NCBI RefSeq assembly: GCF_000173075.1
Contig: NZ_ABVL01000008.1
Span: 1-64,000 of the forward strand
Reading direction: 5' to 3'
Origin: Chthoniobacter flavus Ellin428
GTDB lineage: Bacteria > Verrucomicrobiota > Verrucomicrobiia > Chthoniobacterales > Chthoniobacteraceae
DNA: 64,000 nucleotides
Position numbers and translations under genes: made by a program. The notes beneath the pieces are model-generated. The model was given only the letters and a program-made list of their open reading frames with translations. It ran no database searches and was not told where the DNA came from. Shown piece by piece: positions 53,531 through 64,000 of the stretch (position 1 is its first letter; each line of letters starts with the position of its first letter).

Positions 53531-56500
53531 TTACTTCGCCAGCGTGACGCCGCGTGGTTGTTCGAAGAAGCCATCGATGGATATTGGGGTTGCGATTCCT
53601 GTGCCTTTGTCGACCCGGAATAACCGGCGAGTCGTTGAGACCGATTTACCATCGGTGACGAGATAGTTCCCATCGGCTTCGATGGTCACATGCGTCGGCT
53701 GGACGAACTGCGGATCGGATGAGATGACGGTTTGTTGACCGCCCGGCAGGCTAATGGAGATGAGCTTCCTGGCATAAGCGTCCGCGACGACGAGGCTGTT
53801 TCCGTCGCTTTGCACCGCCATCCCGACCGGGAATTGCAGCAGTCCGCCGCTGGAGACGACGGTCTGTGCACCCGTGACCGGATTCACCTTGATGATCTTC
53901 TTCGGCGTGCCCACGTCGGAGACATAGATATCGCCATTGGGAGCGAGGGTCAGCCCCTGGAGGTAGTAGAAATTGCCCGCGGTGGAGAGGGTGGTTCTGG
54001 TGCCGGTCGTGGAGTCGACCCGGAAGACTGCGCCAGCGAAGTTATAGGCATCGGCGTCCGCGACAATCCAGCTTCCACTGCTCTCCACTTTTACTCCGAG
54101 CGGGGTGACGAATGGTGCGCCCGCGGCAACCAGCCTCTGAGCTCCAGTCTGGCGGTCGATCGCGTAGATACCGCCCGCGGGATTGATCTGCTGGGTGGTC
54201 AAGTCGTGCTGATAGTCAGCGATGACCAGATTTCCCGCGGCATCGGTGGTCATCTCGTAAGGATCCTTGATCGTCGTCGTGATGATCTGCTGAACGAGCC
54301 CTTGCTTCGTGATGAGCAGGATCGTCCCGGTGCTGTTGTACGGTCCACGGTCGGCGACGAGGAAGTCGCCGTCTTCGACCAAGATCTTCATCACGTAGAT
54401 CGTGAACACCTTCTCGAAAAATCCACCGCTGGAATCGGAGACCCGCACGCGGATGCTGTAAGTGGGTTGCACGGTGATGTCGGGCGTCGAATTCAACTGG
54501 AGCACGTTGCCGACGATGGTGAACTGCCCGTTGTCCGTGCTTCCGGCGCCAGGAACGAGTTGGAAGGTATTGGCATTTCCAAGGTCCGGATTGGCGACCA
54601 GTGTGCCGGCGTTCACCGGGCCCGGTGCCCCGTCGCGAACGCGGCCGCCGATCAACGACAGGTCGATCGGATGATTATCGAGCGTGCCGGTGCCCTGGAC
54701 GACGAACGTGTAGGGATTGGTGGAAGTCGTGTTGTTGGCGATGGAGATGGTGGCAGTGCGCAGGCCTGTCGCGGTCGGCTGGAAGGTAACCGTGAAGCTC
54801 GTCGAAGTGCCCGCGGCGACGGAGGATGCCGCAGGCTGGCCCGACGATGAAATCACCGGCATTAGCCCCGGAGACCACTACTGCCGGGGTACCGGTCAAC
54901 TGCACCGTGCTCGTGCCGTAACTCTCGATGAGGAAGGTGTTCTGGATTGCATTCACACTCGCGATGGCGCGTCCGAAATCGGTGGCATCGAGCACGCTGG
55001 GAGTGCTGTCCCCGTTTAGAATGGAGACGCCACTGCCTCGGAGATTCATCTTCGCCGCCGGGTCGGCTCCCGAATTCACCGTGAAGGTCTGATCCACGTC
55101 GGGTGCGGCGTTGTAGGAGGTGTTTCCCGGCTGCGAAGCCTTCACATCGACTGTGCCCGACCCGGTGAGCGTAATTGTATTGCCCAAGATGGTGGCCGGC
55201 CCGGAGACGATCGTGAACGTGACCCCCAGACCCGAGCTGGCCGTCGCGCTGACCGTGAAGGGCGCATCGCCGACGTTGTGATTGGGAATCGGTCCGAAAG
55301 TGATAGTTTGGTTCGCTTTCGCCACCGTGAACGTCTGATCGACGTCCGGTGCGGCGTTGTAGGAGGTGTTTCCCGGCTGCGAAGCGCGAACGTCCACGAC
55401 GCCGGCGCCGGTGATCGTTACCGTATTTCCGGAGATGGTCGCCGGACCGGATACGATACTGTAGGTCACGCCGAGGCCCGAGCTAGCCGTGGCATTCACC
55501 GTGAATGGGGCATCGCCGTAGGTGTGGTTTGCCAACGCGCCGAAAGTGATCGTTTGGTTCGCTTTCGCCACCGTGAACGTCTGGTCGACATCCGGGGCGG
55601 CGTTGTAGGAGGTATTTCCCGGCTGCGAAGCGCGGACGTCCACGACGCCGGCGCCGGTGATCGTCACCGTATTTCCGGAAATGGTCGCCGGGCCGGAGAC
55701 GATGCTGTAGGTCACGGCAAGGCCGGAGCTAGCCGTGGCACTGACCGTGAATGGGGCATCGCCATAGGTGTGGTTGGCCAAGGCGCCGAAAGTGATGGTC
55801 TGATCCGCTTTCGCAACCGTGAACGTCTGGTCGACGTCCGGCGCGGCGTTATAAAAGGTATTTCCCGGCTGTGAAGCGCGGACGTCCACGACGCCGGCGC
55901 CGGTAATCGTGACCGTATTTCCGGAGATGGTCGCCGGGCCGGAGGCGATGCTGAAGGTCACGCCGAGGCCCGAGCTAGCCGTGGCACCGACCGTGAATGG
56001 GGTATCGCCGTAGGTGTGGTTGGCCAATGCGCCGAAAGTAATGGCCTGGTTTGCTTTCGAAACCGTGAAGGTCTGATCGACGTCCGGTGCGGCGTTGTAA
56101 AAGGTATTTCCCGGCTGCGAAGCGCGGACGTCCACAACACCGGGACCGGTGATCGTCACCGTGTTTCCGGAGATGGTCGCCGGGCCGGAGGCGATGCTGA
56201 AGGTCACACCGAGGCCCGAGCTAGCCGTGGCACCGACCGTGAATGGGGCATCGCCGTAGGTATGATTGGCCAGTGCGCCGAAAGTAATGGCCTGGTTTGC
56301 TTTCGAAACCGTGAAGGTCTGGTCGACGTCCGGTGCGGCGTTATAGGAGCCATTGCCCGGTTGCGAAGCGCGGACGTCCACGACACCCGGACCGGTGATC
56401 GTCACCGTATTTCCGGAGATGGTGGCCGGACCGGAAACGACGCTGAATGTGACCGCCAGCCCCGAGCTTGCCGTGGCACTGACGGCAAATGGTGCGTCAC

Positions 56501-59500
56501 CATAAACATGATTGGCGAGCGCCGGAAAATTGATGGTCTGATCGGCCTTCGTGACCGTCACCGTCTGAACGCCGCCGTTCAGACTGGTCGTCGTGTCCAG
56601 CGCGTTTCCAGCCGGGTCCAGAATCTGTGCTCCCGAGGGGATCTGCAGGATGATCGTGCCGAGCGAAGCCGGCGTCACCTGAACGGCAAACACGCCGCTG
56701 GAGGTCTGCGTGATCGTGCCAAAATTGATCGAAGCGGTGCCGGTATTTGAGAAGTCCGCAGCCGTGACCGTGGCACCATCGATCTGCTTGCTGAAGGTTA
56801 CCGTGTAAGTGAGTAACTGCCCGACCGTTGCCAGGTTTCCCGGATCATTGTCATTGATGCTGGTCAATGTCGGTGGTGTGGCATCACCGGTGACGTTGGA
56901 GATCGTCGCCGCAGCGAAGGATGCGGCGTCATTGCCCGCTACGTCCTGGACAGCGGCGACGTCGTCACCCGCTGTCGGATCGGTGTAGGCGACGGTCACG
57001 GACTGGCCGGTCAGCGCCGGGCTCGAGAGGGTCAGGATTACTCGATTCCCCGCCGGGTCGACGACGAGACCGGAGATGCTGCGCCCGACTCCCGCGACGG
57101 TGACGGTGAATGCGCTGGTGAGCGGCACGTTGATGGAATCGAGCGAGTGTGCGTCGGTATAGTTCAGCGTGACCGTGGATCCATTGACCGTTCCGCTGGC
57201 AAACACCGGCGCCGTGGTGTCGATGATGATATCGTTGTTCGCGCTCAGCGACCCCGCCGCGCCCGGAACCGGAAGGGTGAGAATCGAGTTATTGCCCGCG
57301 GCGTCTTTGATCGTGCCGCCATTCAAAGCGAGAGCCGAGGAGGAGATATACGCTAGGTCTGGCGAAGTATCGCCCGGCTGCACGGTGTAGTTGAAGATGA
57401 GAGCGTTCTGGCCGCTTCCGCTCGAGTAACTGATGACTTCATTGACCGATCCGGTGGACAACGTCAGCGTCGGTGTGCCCGTGACAATGACGGGCTCAGT
57501 GAATTGAACCTGGATCGGGATGACAACGCCCGCGTCAAACTGCCCGTTCAGGACAGCACCCGTTCCGTCGTAGGCGGTGACCCCGATGATCTGGGGAGGA
57601 GTGGTGTCTGGTGTCGCATTGATATTGCCGGTCGAGAAACTGGCCGCGTCATTTCCGGCAGGGTCCTGGATCGCGAATCCGTCGTCCCCGACCGGATCCG
57701 TGTAGGTGACCGCGACCGTCTGGCCGTTCGCGGCCGCCGTGGCCAGCGTAAGCGTCACCGTCCTGGCAACAGCGTCGACTGCGACCTGGGTGATTCCAAC
57801 ACTGGTGCCATTGATCGTCGCCGAAAACATCGATGCCGGGGGCGGGTTGATCGCGTCGAGGCCGTTCGTATCGGTGAACGACAGGACCACCGTACTGCCG
57901 GAGGCAGTGCCCGAAACGTAGACCGGCGCAATCGTGTCGATGACCAGATTCTTGTTCGCCCCCAGCGAGCCTGCTGTGCCTGGAGAAGGAAGGGTCAGCA
58001 CGGCGCTGTTGCCGGCTCCGTCCTTGATCGTTCCGCCGTTGAGCGTGAGCGCACCTGTGCCTGTATAATCCAGGTCTGATGCGGTATCACCCGCCTGCAC
58101 CGTGTAAGAGAAGGTGAGCGTGTCGCCGCCGGCCCCCGAGACGTAGTTGATCGTGCGAGGAGCAGGAGTGGTGGCGAGGACGAGTTGCGGCGTCCCCGTA
58201 ACCAATACCGGCTCGCTGAATTGAATTTGAATCGGGATCGTCGTCCCCGCTTCGTATTGGCCATCGAGCGTGGTCGAGGTGATATTCAGGACGGTCGGCG
58301 GTGTGGTATCCGCCGGGTTGGGGACCGTGACGGTGATGGTCTGCGTCGCGTAACTATTGACGTCCTTGATGGCGCCTCCGGGGCTTACGAGATCATTCAC
58401 CTTCACCTGGACCGTGTAAGTCCCTGGACTCGGTGTGGAAGTAAATGAAAGGGCTCCGGTGGAAGGATTGATGGTAAAGGAACCCGCGTTGGCGCCGCCT
58501 GAGATGGAGTATCCGAGCGGATCGTTATCCGCATCCGTCGCGGTGACCGTGGTGACGAGCGTTCCGGAAGGAACGATCACCTGGGCAGTGGGGCCTCCGC
58601 CGTTGCTGGTGATTTGCGGGAATGAATTCGAGAAACTGAGGAAGGGGGAGAAGGCGCCTTGATTGATAAAGGTCACGCTGGACTTCACTCCACCGTTGTA
58701 TCCGTTCAAGTCGCTGTTCAGGGAATTCGACTGGGTCGAACTCGCGAGGATATAGCGCAGGGGAGTGTTCTTGGTAACCGACAACCCCTTGGCCGCGAGG
58801 GCCTCTTTGAGGCTATCCGTGGCCGATGAGGAGTTGTTGAACGGAATCTTGAAGCTGAGGAAGTGATCGTTGATGTTGAGCGGCAACGGCGAGGTTCCAA
58901 GGGCCGCATCATTGAGGTTTACATCCGTGACCGTAGGGTCATTGACCGGCGTCACCGGGCTAAAGTCGACGAATGTGGGATTGGTGGCGAAACTCACCAC
59001 GGGCAGTTCGCCGGTGATCGTGGTGGTGCTGGGCGACACGTTCAGGCCCGATCCGGGACTCCAAACGGAGATTCGCTGCTCCCCCGTGGTCCGTTTCGTG
59101 ATGCTGATGAAGAAGTCAATCTTGCCGTCGCCATTCACATCGACCCCGAGGAAAATATAGCCCGAAGTAAATACCGAACTGCTGGAACTTTTCGATCCGC
59201 CGACGCGGACACGGAAGTACAGGAAGTCGTCCGTATCCGAGCCCGTGCCGTTGTCGTCATAGTAAGTGTAGAGGACCGGATGACCTGCATTTCCGACGAG
59301 ATCCAGGTCGGCCGCATTCGCCTGCGTGTCATTGACAAAGTCCGAGGAAGGACCGTACAGGACCGTCTTCCACACGGAGGTAGGGGCGGTCAGCGACATG
59401 CTGACGGTGAACGGATTCGAAGTGGCGCTGGTGAGGCCGGCGCTGGAAGCCACCAAGGTTTTGTTGGCCCCTGAAGTCGAAGGCTTCAACGCGTTGAACG

Positions 59501-60269
59501 TCGCGAGGCCCCCGACGGCGGCAACGGACAGTGTGCTTCCGACAAAGGAAGTATTCGAGCTACTGATCGTCACCGTGCTCGTATTGCTGGTCACCAGATT
59601 TCCGAATTGATCCTGGACCTGCACCGTGACGGCCGGGCTGATGGCGCTTCCCACGCCCGTGCTGCCCGGCTGCGTTCCAAAGGCCAGCTTTTGCGGAGCA
59701 CCGGCGGTTTCCGTGAGAGCGCCAAAGGTGGCAGGCGCCCCGTTTTTGAACGTGGCGGTTCCCGAGACCGTGATGTTGCCGGGATTGGTGGCCGGGAAGG
59801 CCGTGTTCGTGGGCCGAACGCGCAGATTCGAAAGGGCAATCTGGGAGATCGATTGGGTGGCACCGCCGGCTGCATCGAGGGCGGTGACATTCAGCGTGAC
59901 CGCGGTGGAGGTAATCGTGGTCGTGCCCAGAGTGAGCAGCGACTGAGTGCCGCCGTCGAGTCGGTTTACGGCCACCGTAGGAGTCGTGCTGGCGTCAAAC
60001 TCCCACCCGAGGGGAGCGCTGAGGATGATCGTGCCGATGGCTGAAATGTCCCGGTTCGCGGCCTCCTGGAAGACTGGGCCGGCCAGGGTCGTGTAGACAC
60101 CGGTGCCGCCAGAACCGGCGGTGTCACAGGAGATCGAGGCAGACGCGAGAGTGGAGACGGTGACGTTGGCGTGCGCCGTGGCCGCAACGACTCCCACGAT
60201 GCCCAGCACGAGAAGCGTTTGTTTGAGGAGGGAGCCGAGTCTCCGCAGATGGGTCTTGAATTCAGTCAT
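53531..60269 (-). CDS. Giant secreted Ig-like repeat protein with C-terminal NHL-type propeller (frameshifted)
   Basis: 2245 residues if one base is removed near 54838-54842 (GTCGGGCC, where GDFIVG joins QPAASSVAAG). A signal peptide (about 14-34, LLKQTLLVLGIVGVVAATAH) is followed by a beta-rich head with a DVNGDGKIDF motif, a cadherin-like domain, several Ig-like modules with DxAGN motifs, six tandem 82-residue repeats (from KADQTINFPALANHVYGDAP on), a choice-of-anchor-type domain (TFQPTATGLRTATISIANNT) and finally about six YVSD/VVADAYA propeller blades. The product is likely a surface or matrix protein. No PEP-CTERM or LPXTG anchor is visible. It follows the RCC1-like gene by 39 nt. Confidence 0.83.
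55074..56549. repeat. Six tandem 246-bp repeats inside the giant gene
   Basis: The repeats start at the AAG/AAA codon of KADQT or KANQ (56549 for the first, 55319 for the sixth, exactly 5 x 246 nt apart). Each codes 82 residues with YGDAPF, ATASSGL, SGPATISGNTVTITG and QPGN..YNAAPDVDQTFTV. Repeats 2-5 are the most alike; repeats 1 and 6 differ more, as expected for an array that grows in the middle. Confidence 0.95.
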
Positions 60270-60308
60270 AATCCTGAGCCGTATGAAAATTGGTTCGCTG
60301 GAGGGTCC

Positions 60309-61687
60309 TTATTTTTCTCCGACGCGATAGAAGCGGTGGACGTATTGCGGGGCGGCCGGATCATCGACTTGAATCTGGCCACTTTGGAGGGAGAGAGGCT
60401 GGTTGAAAGGCGTCCAGCTTTGCAGATCGGTCGAGACCTGTGCCTGATAGCGCCCGAGATTTGGCGCGGTAATCGGATCGCCGAACTCATCCTGAAGAAG
60501 AGCCGCATGGAGCCGCCCGGCAGCATTTGCGGACGGGCCGCCCTGAGGTGGCCGCGAACGACGACCACGGTATTCTGGCTGGTCGTGCTTCCATTCGAGC
60601 TCGTGACACGCACGGTGTAGATACCGGCGGTGGACCGGGTCACCTTGTTCAAGATCAAGGTCGAGCCCGTCGCTCCAACGATGTCCTGGCCATTGAGTTG
60701 CCACTGGTAAGTGAGCCCGCTGCCCGTGGCACCGACGGAGAGCGTGGTCGAGGAGCCGGCGAGAGAAGTTTGTCCGTGCGGCTGGGTCGTGATCAGCGGG
60801 CCGGTGCCATGGAGAGCGAGACTATGATACCCGCCGGCGGCGATCGCGCGAATATCGGAGCCGGTCACGTTCAACTGATTGCTGGAGTTGTCTCCCCAGC
60901 CCTGCACGGTCCCATCCGATTTCAGGGCGAGGCTGTGCTGTTCGCCCGCAGCGATGGCGACGACATTGGTCAGCCCGGTTGGGATGGTCGTTTGGCCGGC
61001 ATCGTTCAAGCCCCACGCAGCGACCGTTCCGTCGGATTTCAAGGCCAGCGTATGATTGGCCCCGACCGAGATGGCCACCACGTTTGCCAGTCCGGTGGGC
61101 ACGTCGGTTTGCCCCTGATCATCCAGGCCCCACGCGACTACGGTGCCGTCCGACTTCAGTGCCACGCTGAAATCCCGTCCCGCTCCGATGGCGACGACAT
61201 CCCGAAGATCGGAGGGAGGAGTGGCTCTGCCGTTCCCCGCGTAACCCCACGCGACGACGGAGCCATCCCGCTGCAGCGCCAGGCTATGATAACTGCCAGC
61301 CGCGACCGAAACAACGGATTGCAAGTTGGCTGGTATATCGAGGAGACCGTTCGCGGCATAACCCCATCCGGAAATCGTGCCGTCTGCTTTTACGGCGAGG
61401 CTGTGATAACTTCCCGCAGAGATCGCAAGGGCGCTGGCGAGATCGGACGGCGGTGTCGAACGCCCTTCACCCGAATTCCCCCAGCCCACGACCGTGCCGT
61501 CGGAGTTCAGCGCAAGGTTGAATTCCCTTCCCGCGCTCAATCGGACGCCGGAAGCAAGGGTCGCAGGCGGAGTCGCCTGGTTAAAATTGTTCAGCCCTAC
61601 GCCGGTAACCGTGCCTCCCATGGAATTTGCCGCGAAGAGCAGGACTCCTCCGCCGATTGCCAGAGCGACAAAAGCGCGGCTGATCAT
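60309..61687 (-). CDS. Secreted RCC1-like seven-bladed propeller protein with Ig-like domain (frameshifted)
   Basis: 459 residues from ATG 61687 if one base is missing near 60492-60494 (LFF then QDEFGDPITAPNLGRYQ). A signal peptide (MISRAFVALAIGGGVLLFAA) is followed by seven RCC1/BNR-type blades, each with AxGxxHSLAL and SDGTVxxWG (for instance AISAGSYHSLAVKADGTISG). An Ig-like domain (QSVDL-type SGLTYQWQLNGQDIVGATGS) follows, then a short C-terminal domain (STDLQSWTPFN...QYVHRFYRVGEK) often seen at the end of verrucomicrobial secreted proteins. An ATG at 61822 is possible. It heads the minus-strand run and may be a sugar- or protein-binding surface protein. Confidence 0.82.
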
Positions 61688-62202
61688 GCGGTGCGCGGAT
61701 TCTCCTGGATTAATCGGACGCCGTTCGCGCCGCGTGGGCAAAAGGCGGGCACCGCCCGAGAGGGCTCTTATCTCGAGAAGCGGAAACTGATCACTCTGCG
61801 TCTGAGTCATGGGTGTAGGCAAGGGCGCTGCACGACGTCACGGGCGGGATGAATCCTCGCGGCGTATTGGACCTGCAGTCTGGGTGGGGTTTGAGATGGT
61901 TCCGCCTTGTAACCGTTTACGAATCCTCTTGCAGCGCTACCGCGCCGGTTCGAAATTTCGGGCAATTCGAAAGGCAACTAATCAGTGAATGGTGAACTTG
62001 AAATGGGTATAATTACGAAGTATTCTCACTGAAGGCCGCGAATCAAGCATAATTCGAACCTGAAATTGAGATTTTCGGATGTTCCTCACCCACCTGGGAA
62101 GAGGCAGTTCCTGAGACCCGCCGTTTTTTTGGGGTGCATCATGGCGCCACTTCGGTTTATTCGCTGCCCTCCAAAGCGATTTTTGCATCCCCCTTTTTCC
62201 AA
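61688..62202. promoter_or_regulatory. Intergenic region between divergent genes
   Basis: 515 bp without a convincing gene, between the minus-strand RCC1-like operon and the plus-strand gene at 62203. GGTTCGAA (61947-61954) and TTCGAACC (62053-62060) form an inverted pair, and TATAAT stands at 62008-62013, but no -35 fits at the right distance. It probably holds both promoters. Confidence 0.4.
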
Positions 62203-62826
62203 ATGTTTACGAGTATGATTCGGGCTGTCGTGTGGTTTTCCCTGGGCGCGCTCCTTGCGGGCATGTGTTTTTTTTATGGAAGACACGGGGCCGAACCGGA
62301 GAGCCATCCGCTCACGGTTGAGATTTTGAGAACCGCCTTGAAACGCGAGCCAGTCCGGGTTTCGACTGCAGCGGTGGGAACGAGCGAACGCGGCATCCCC
62401 GCAGACGAAGGTGCGGAAAAGGTCCTCCAGATCACGCTGGCCACGCCACCCGCACCGATGGTTTTCCTCTCCGTCCAGGTCGAATATGCGGTGGATGTCG
62501 ATTCTGCTCCGGGACTGAGCGTCACGACGGATTCCCAGCGCAAAGTGGTCACGGTGAGCCTACCGCCTCCGCGGGTGGTGAATGTTTCCGAGCAGCCTGA
62601 ATCCCTCACGCTGACCTTTGCGCCAAGCACCGAAGCCGAAATCAATCCGATCAAAAACCAAGCGTTGTCGCTGCTCCAACAACGGGCGGTGAGTGTCCGC
62701 TGCCTCGACGCCGCGAAGGCACTCTACGCGGCGCGGATCGACGCAATCGCCGGCGCATTCGGATACACGGCACAGGTGGTCTGGGGAACGGTCGGATCTG
62801 GCAGCGAGCGCCGTGGGCCGCTCTGA
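62203..62826 (+). CDS. Membrane-anchored protein, possibly DUF4230-like
   Basis: Predicted 207 residues from ATG 62203 (MFTSMIRAVVWFSLGALLAG); ATG 62215 is an alternative. One N-terminal membrane helix is followed by a soluble domain outside the cytoplasm. VVTVSLPPPRVVNVSEQPES looks like the strand-and-proline block of DUF4230 proteins. The C-terminal part is a helix (NQALSLLQQRAVSVRCLDAA). The function of the family is not known. It is divergent from the RCC1-like operon. Confidence 0.55.
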   Translation: MFTSMIRAVVWFSLGALLAGMCFFYGRHGAEPESHPLTVEILRTALKREPVRVSTAAVGTSERGIPADEGAEKVLQITLATPPAPMVFLSVQVEYAVDVDSAPGLSVTTDSQRKVVTVSLPPPRVVNVSEQPESLTLTFAPSTEAEINPIKNQALSLLQQRAVSVRCLDAAKALYAARIDAIAGAFGYTAQVVWGTVGSGSERRGPL

Positions 62827-62974
62827 AAAACGCTCCTCCGTCGCGATTCATTTTGCGATGCGCCCCTTGGAGAACAAGACGCATTGCCGTGCGGTTCCAA
62901 TGTCCGGTCTCGTACCCCACCGTCCACATCTTCCCGCCAGTGCCTTTTCGCCGGAGCGCGCGTCCCTGCCGCGA

Positions 62975-63658
62975 TCAGTCTTTCAGCACCGCTCCGGCTC
63001 GGATCGTTTCGATTTCTGCATTCCTAAAACCGAAAATCTCAGCACCGAGATCATAATTGAGGTGGTGACGGCGACCAATCTCCCCGGCTCTTTTGACTAC
63101 CTCGTCCCGCGACACGGTCTGCTTGAACGGTAAAGCGACGAACAGTTTGGAGCCGGGTTGTGGCACATCGAAAACGTAGACGTCGTCAAAAGCAGCCCGG
63201 TAGGTGGTCAACATGTGCCCGTAGAGAGGATTGGAAGATCGCCCCCAAATATTTGCGACCACGATTCCACAAGAATTCAGCGCGCCGCGAACCCTGTTTA
63301 AGAACTCCAGAGTGGCCAAATGTCGCGGTATCGACTCGGCATCAAAGCAGTCCAATATAATGACGTCGTAGCCTGCGCAGACGGAGTCAATGAAGTCTCT
63401 GCCGTCTTCCACATACACACGCATCCTCGGGTCCTCCACAAACCCACAATACGCTTTGGCCACATCGACGACATCCTGATCGAGTTCGACGACATCAATC
63501 GTGGTCTCCGGGAAATGGCGGTGAAAGAATCGGGGAAGCGACCCTCCACCCAGGCCAACGATCAAAACGCGCAGCGGGTTCTGAACAAAAGCGAGAGCCG
63601 CTGGCAGAACCCGGGCGTAAGCCAGCTCGAGATGTCCAGGATCTGTCGCCTTTACCAC
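62975..63658 (-). CDS. Spermidine-synthase-like methyltransferase-fold protein, interrupted near the start
   Basis: Predicted 227 residues from GTG 63658. The Rossmann core is clear: VLIVGLGGGSLPRFFHRHFP, VVELDQDVVDVAKAYCGF, VYVEDGRDFI, YDVIILDCFDAESIPRHLAT. This fits the spermidine-synthase superfamily, though the active-site loop residues are not all recognisable. The coding sequence continues upstream in the same frame for 31 codons (PILLTENESGLRTLRFGAGG), then meets a TAG at 63752-63754. Beyond it is ATG 63772, giving MVKKYW-stop. The true N-terminus is thus likely interrupted by a mutation or an error. Product and partner unknown; no other polyamine gene is adjacent. Confidence 0.7.
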   Translation of the reverse strand: MVKATDPGHLELAYARVLPAALAFVQNPLRVLIVGLGGGSLPRFFHRHFPETTIDVVELDQDVVDVAKAYCGFVEDPRMRVYVEDGRDFIDSVCAGYDVIILDCFDAESIPRHLATLEFLNRVRGALNSCGIVVANIWGRSSNPLYGHMLTTYRAAFDDVYVFDVPQPGSKLFVALPFKQTVSRDEVVKRAGEIGRRHHLNYDLGAEIFGFRNAEIETIRAGAVLKD

Positions 63659-63772
63659 GCTCTGGGAAACTCCACCTGCGCCAAAGCGAAGAGTGCGTAG
63701 GCCAGACTCATTCTCGGTCAGAAGAATGGGCTGAAATGCGGGAATGCCGGGCTACCAATACTTTTTCACCAT

Positions 63773-64000
63773 GGATCACGTCACGGCAGTATCGGGCGGG
63801 CGATGACTGGTTGCGAGGCCCAAAACCGCTTCGCTCAAAATCGCCCGCCAGCGCGTTTTTCTCGGCCAGGTGCGGTCACAACACGACGAAAACCGGGTGA
63901 TTTTTCGCTCCTCTCGACATCGGTGACGTGGGTGGATGTCGGTGAACGCTCGAGCACTGAAAAATGGGCGTTTTTCGGATGTCGAGGATCGCGAATGTCG
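63773..64000. other. Right-end intergenic stretch with GATGTCG repeats
   Basis: No gene is supported. CGACATC, GGATGTCG, GGATGTCG and GAATGTCG recur within the last 90 bases (from about 63917). They are short and irregular and could be part of another hairpin element cut by the window edge. Confidence 0.35.

Noticed and set aside
10931..54842. Programmed +1 frameshifting in several genes
   Set aside because: The shift sites share only G/C runs, not a slippery codon followed by a stop or pseudoknot; unrelated genes would not all use it. Sequence error or mutation is simpler.
55074..56549. CRISPR-like array
   Set aside because: The repeats are 246 nt, contiguous and coding, with no spacers. 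The CATCCAA elements were rejected as CRISPR for the same lack of spacers.
62008..62013. TATAAT as the -10 box of the 62203 gene
   Set aside because: It is about 190 nt from the start and no -35 lies 15-19 nt upstream.

Overview
The window is GC-rich bacterial DNA. It most resembles a Verrucomicrobiota genome, probably from the Chthoniobacter/Spartobacteria side. Supporting evidence is the adjacent DUF1501 and cytochrome-c/DUF1549/DUF1553 pair, the DUF1080 protein, ECF sigma factors paired with zinc-ribbon Ser/Thr kinases, an AsmA-like protein and many hairpins built from short repeat units. The lineage is an inference from gene content; there is no rRNA or marker gene in the window.

Layout. 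Positions 1-655 hold the 5' part of a group II intron (minus strand) inserted beside a hairpin repeat. From about 0.7 to 15.4 kb are housekeeping and metabolic genes: two small unknown proteins, an AsmA-like envelope protein, a C39-like peptidase, agmatine deiminase plus N-carbamoylputrescine amidase (agmatine to putrescine), two cyclophilins, a PLP aminotransferase, a DUF1080 protein, a three-gene glutaredoxin operon and a glycine-rich RRM protein. From 15.8 to 25.6 kb are the DUF1501/PSD1 pair, two tandem paralogous membrane glycosyltransferases and an FAD oxidoreductase. From 25.6 to 32.7 kb are two copies of an ECF sigma factor followed by a Ser/Thr kinase. One of these kinases carries an inactive-looking signal-peptidase-like domain and a PDZ-like domain. 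From 32.8 to 36.3 kb are a divergent TetR/SDR pair and a ClC channel.

From 36.6 to 49.8 kb lies one plus-strand run of eight genes. It encodes a porin-like protein, a small periplasmic-binding-like protein, a histidine kinase, a di-haem peroxidase, a second related histidine kinase, two large receiver-first hybrid kinases (one ending in an HPt domain) and a response regulator with a Cys-rich tail. The genes overlap or nearly abut, so they look like one envelope-sensing phosphorelay.

From 61.7 down to 49.9 kb lies a minus-strand run of seven genes: an RCC1-like propeller protein, a giant secreted repeat protein, a 52-residue peptide with an RR-x-FL leader, a SunS-like glycosyltransferase, a PqqD-like protein, an HPr-kinase-like protein and a nucleotidyltransferase. 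The last five look like a peptide-modification module. It is the best candidate here for a poorly described system.

Five genes carry a single-base frameshift (four apparent insertions in G/C runs and one apparent deletion), and a sixth has an in-frame TAG in its 5' part. The rest of each of these genes is intact, so residual sequence error is as likely as real gene decay.
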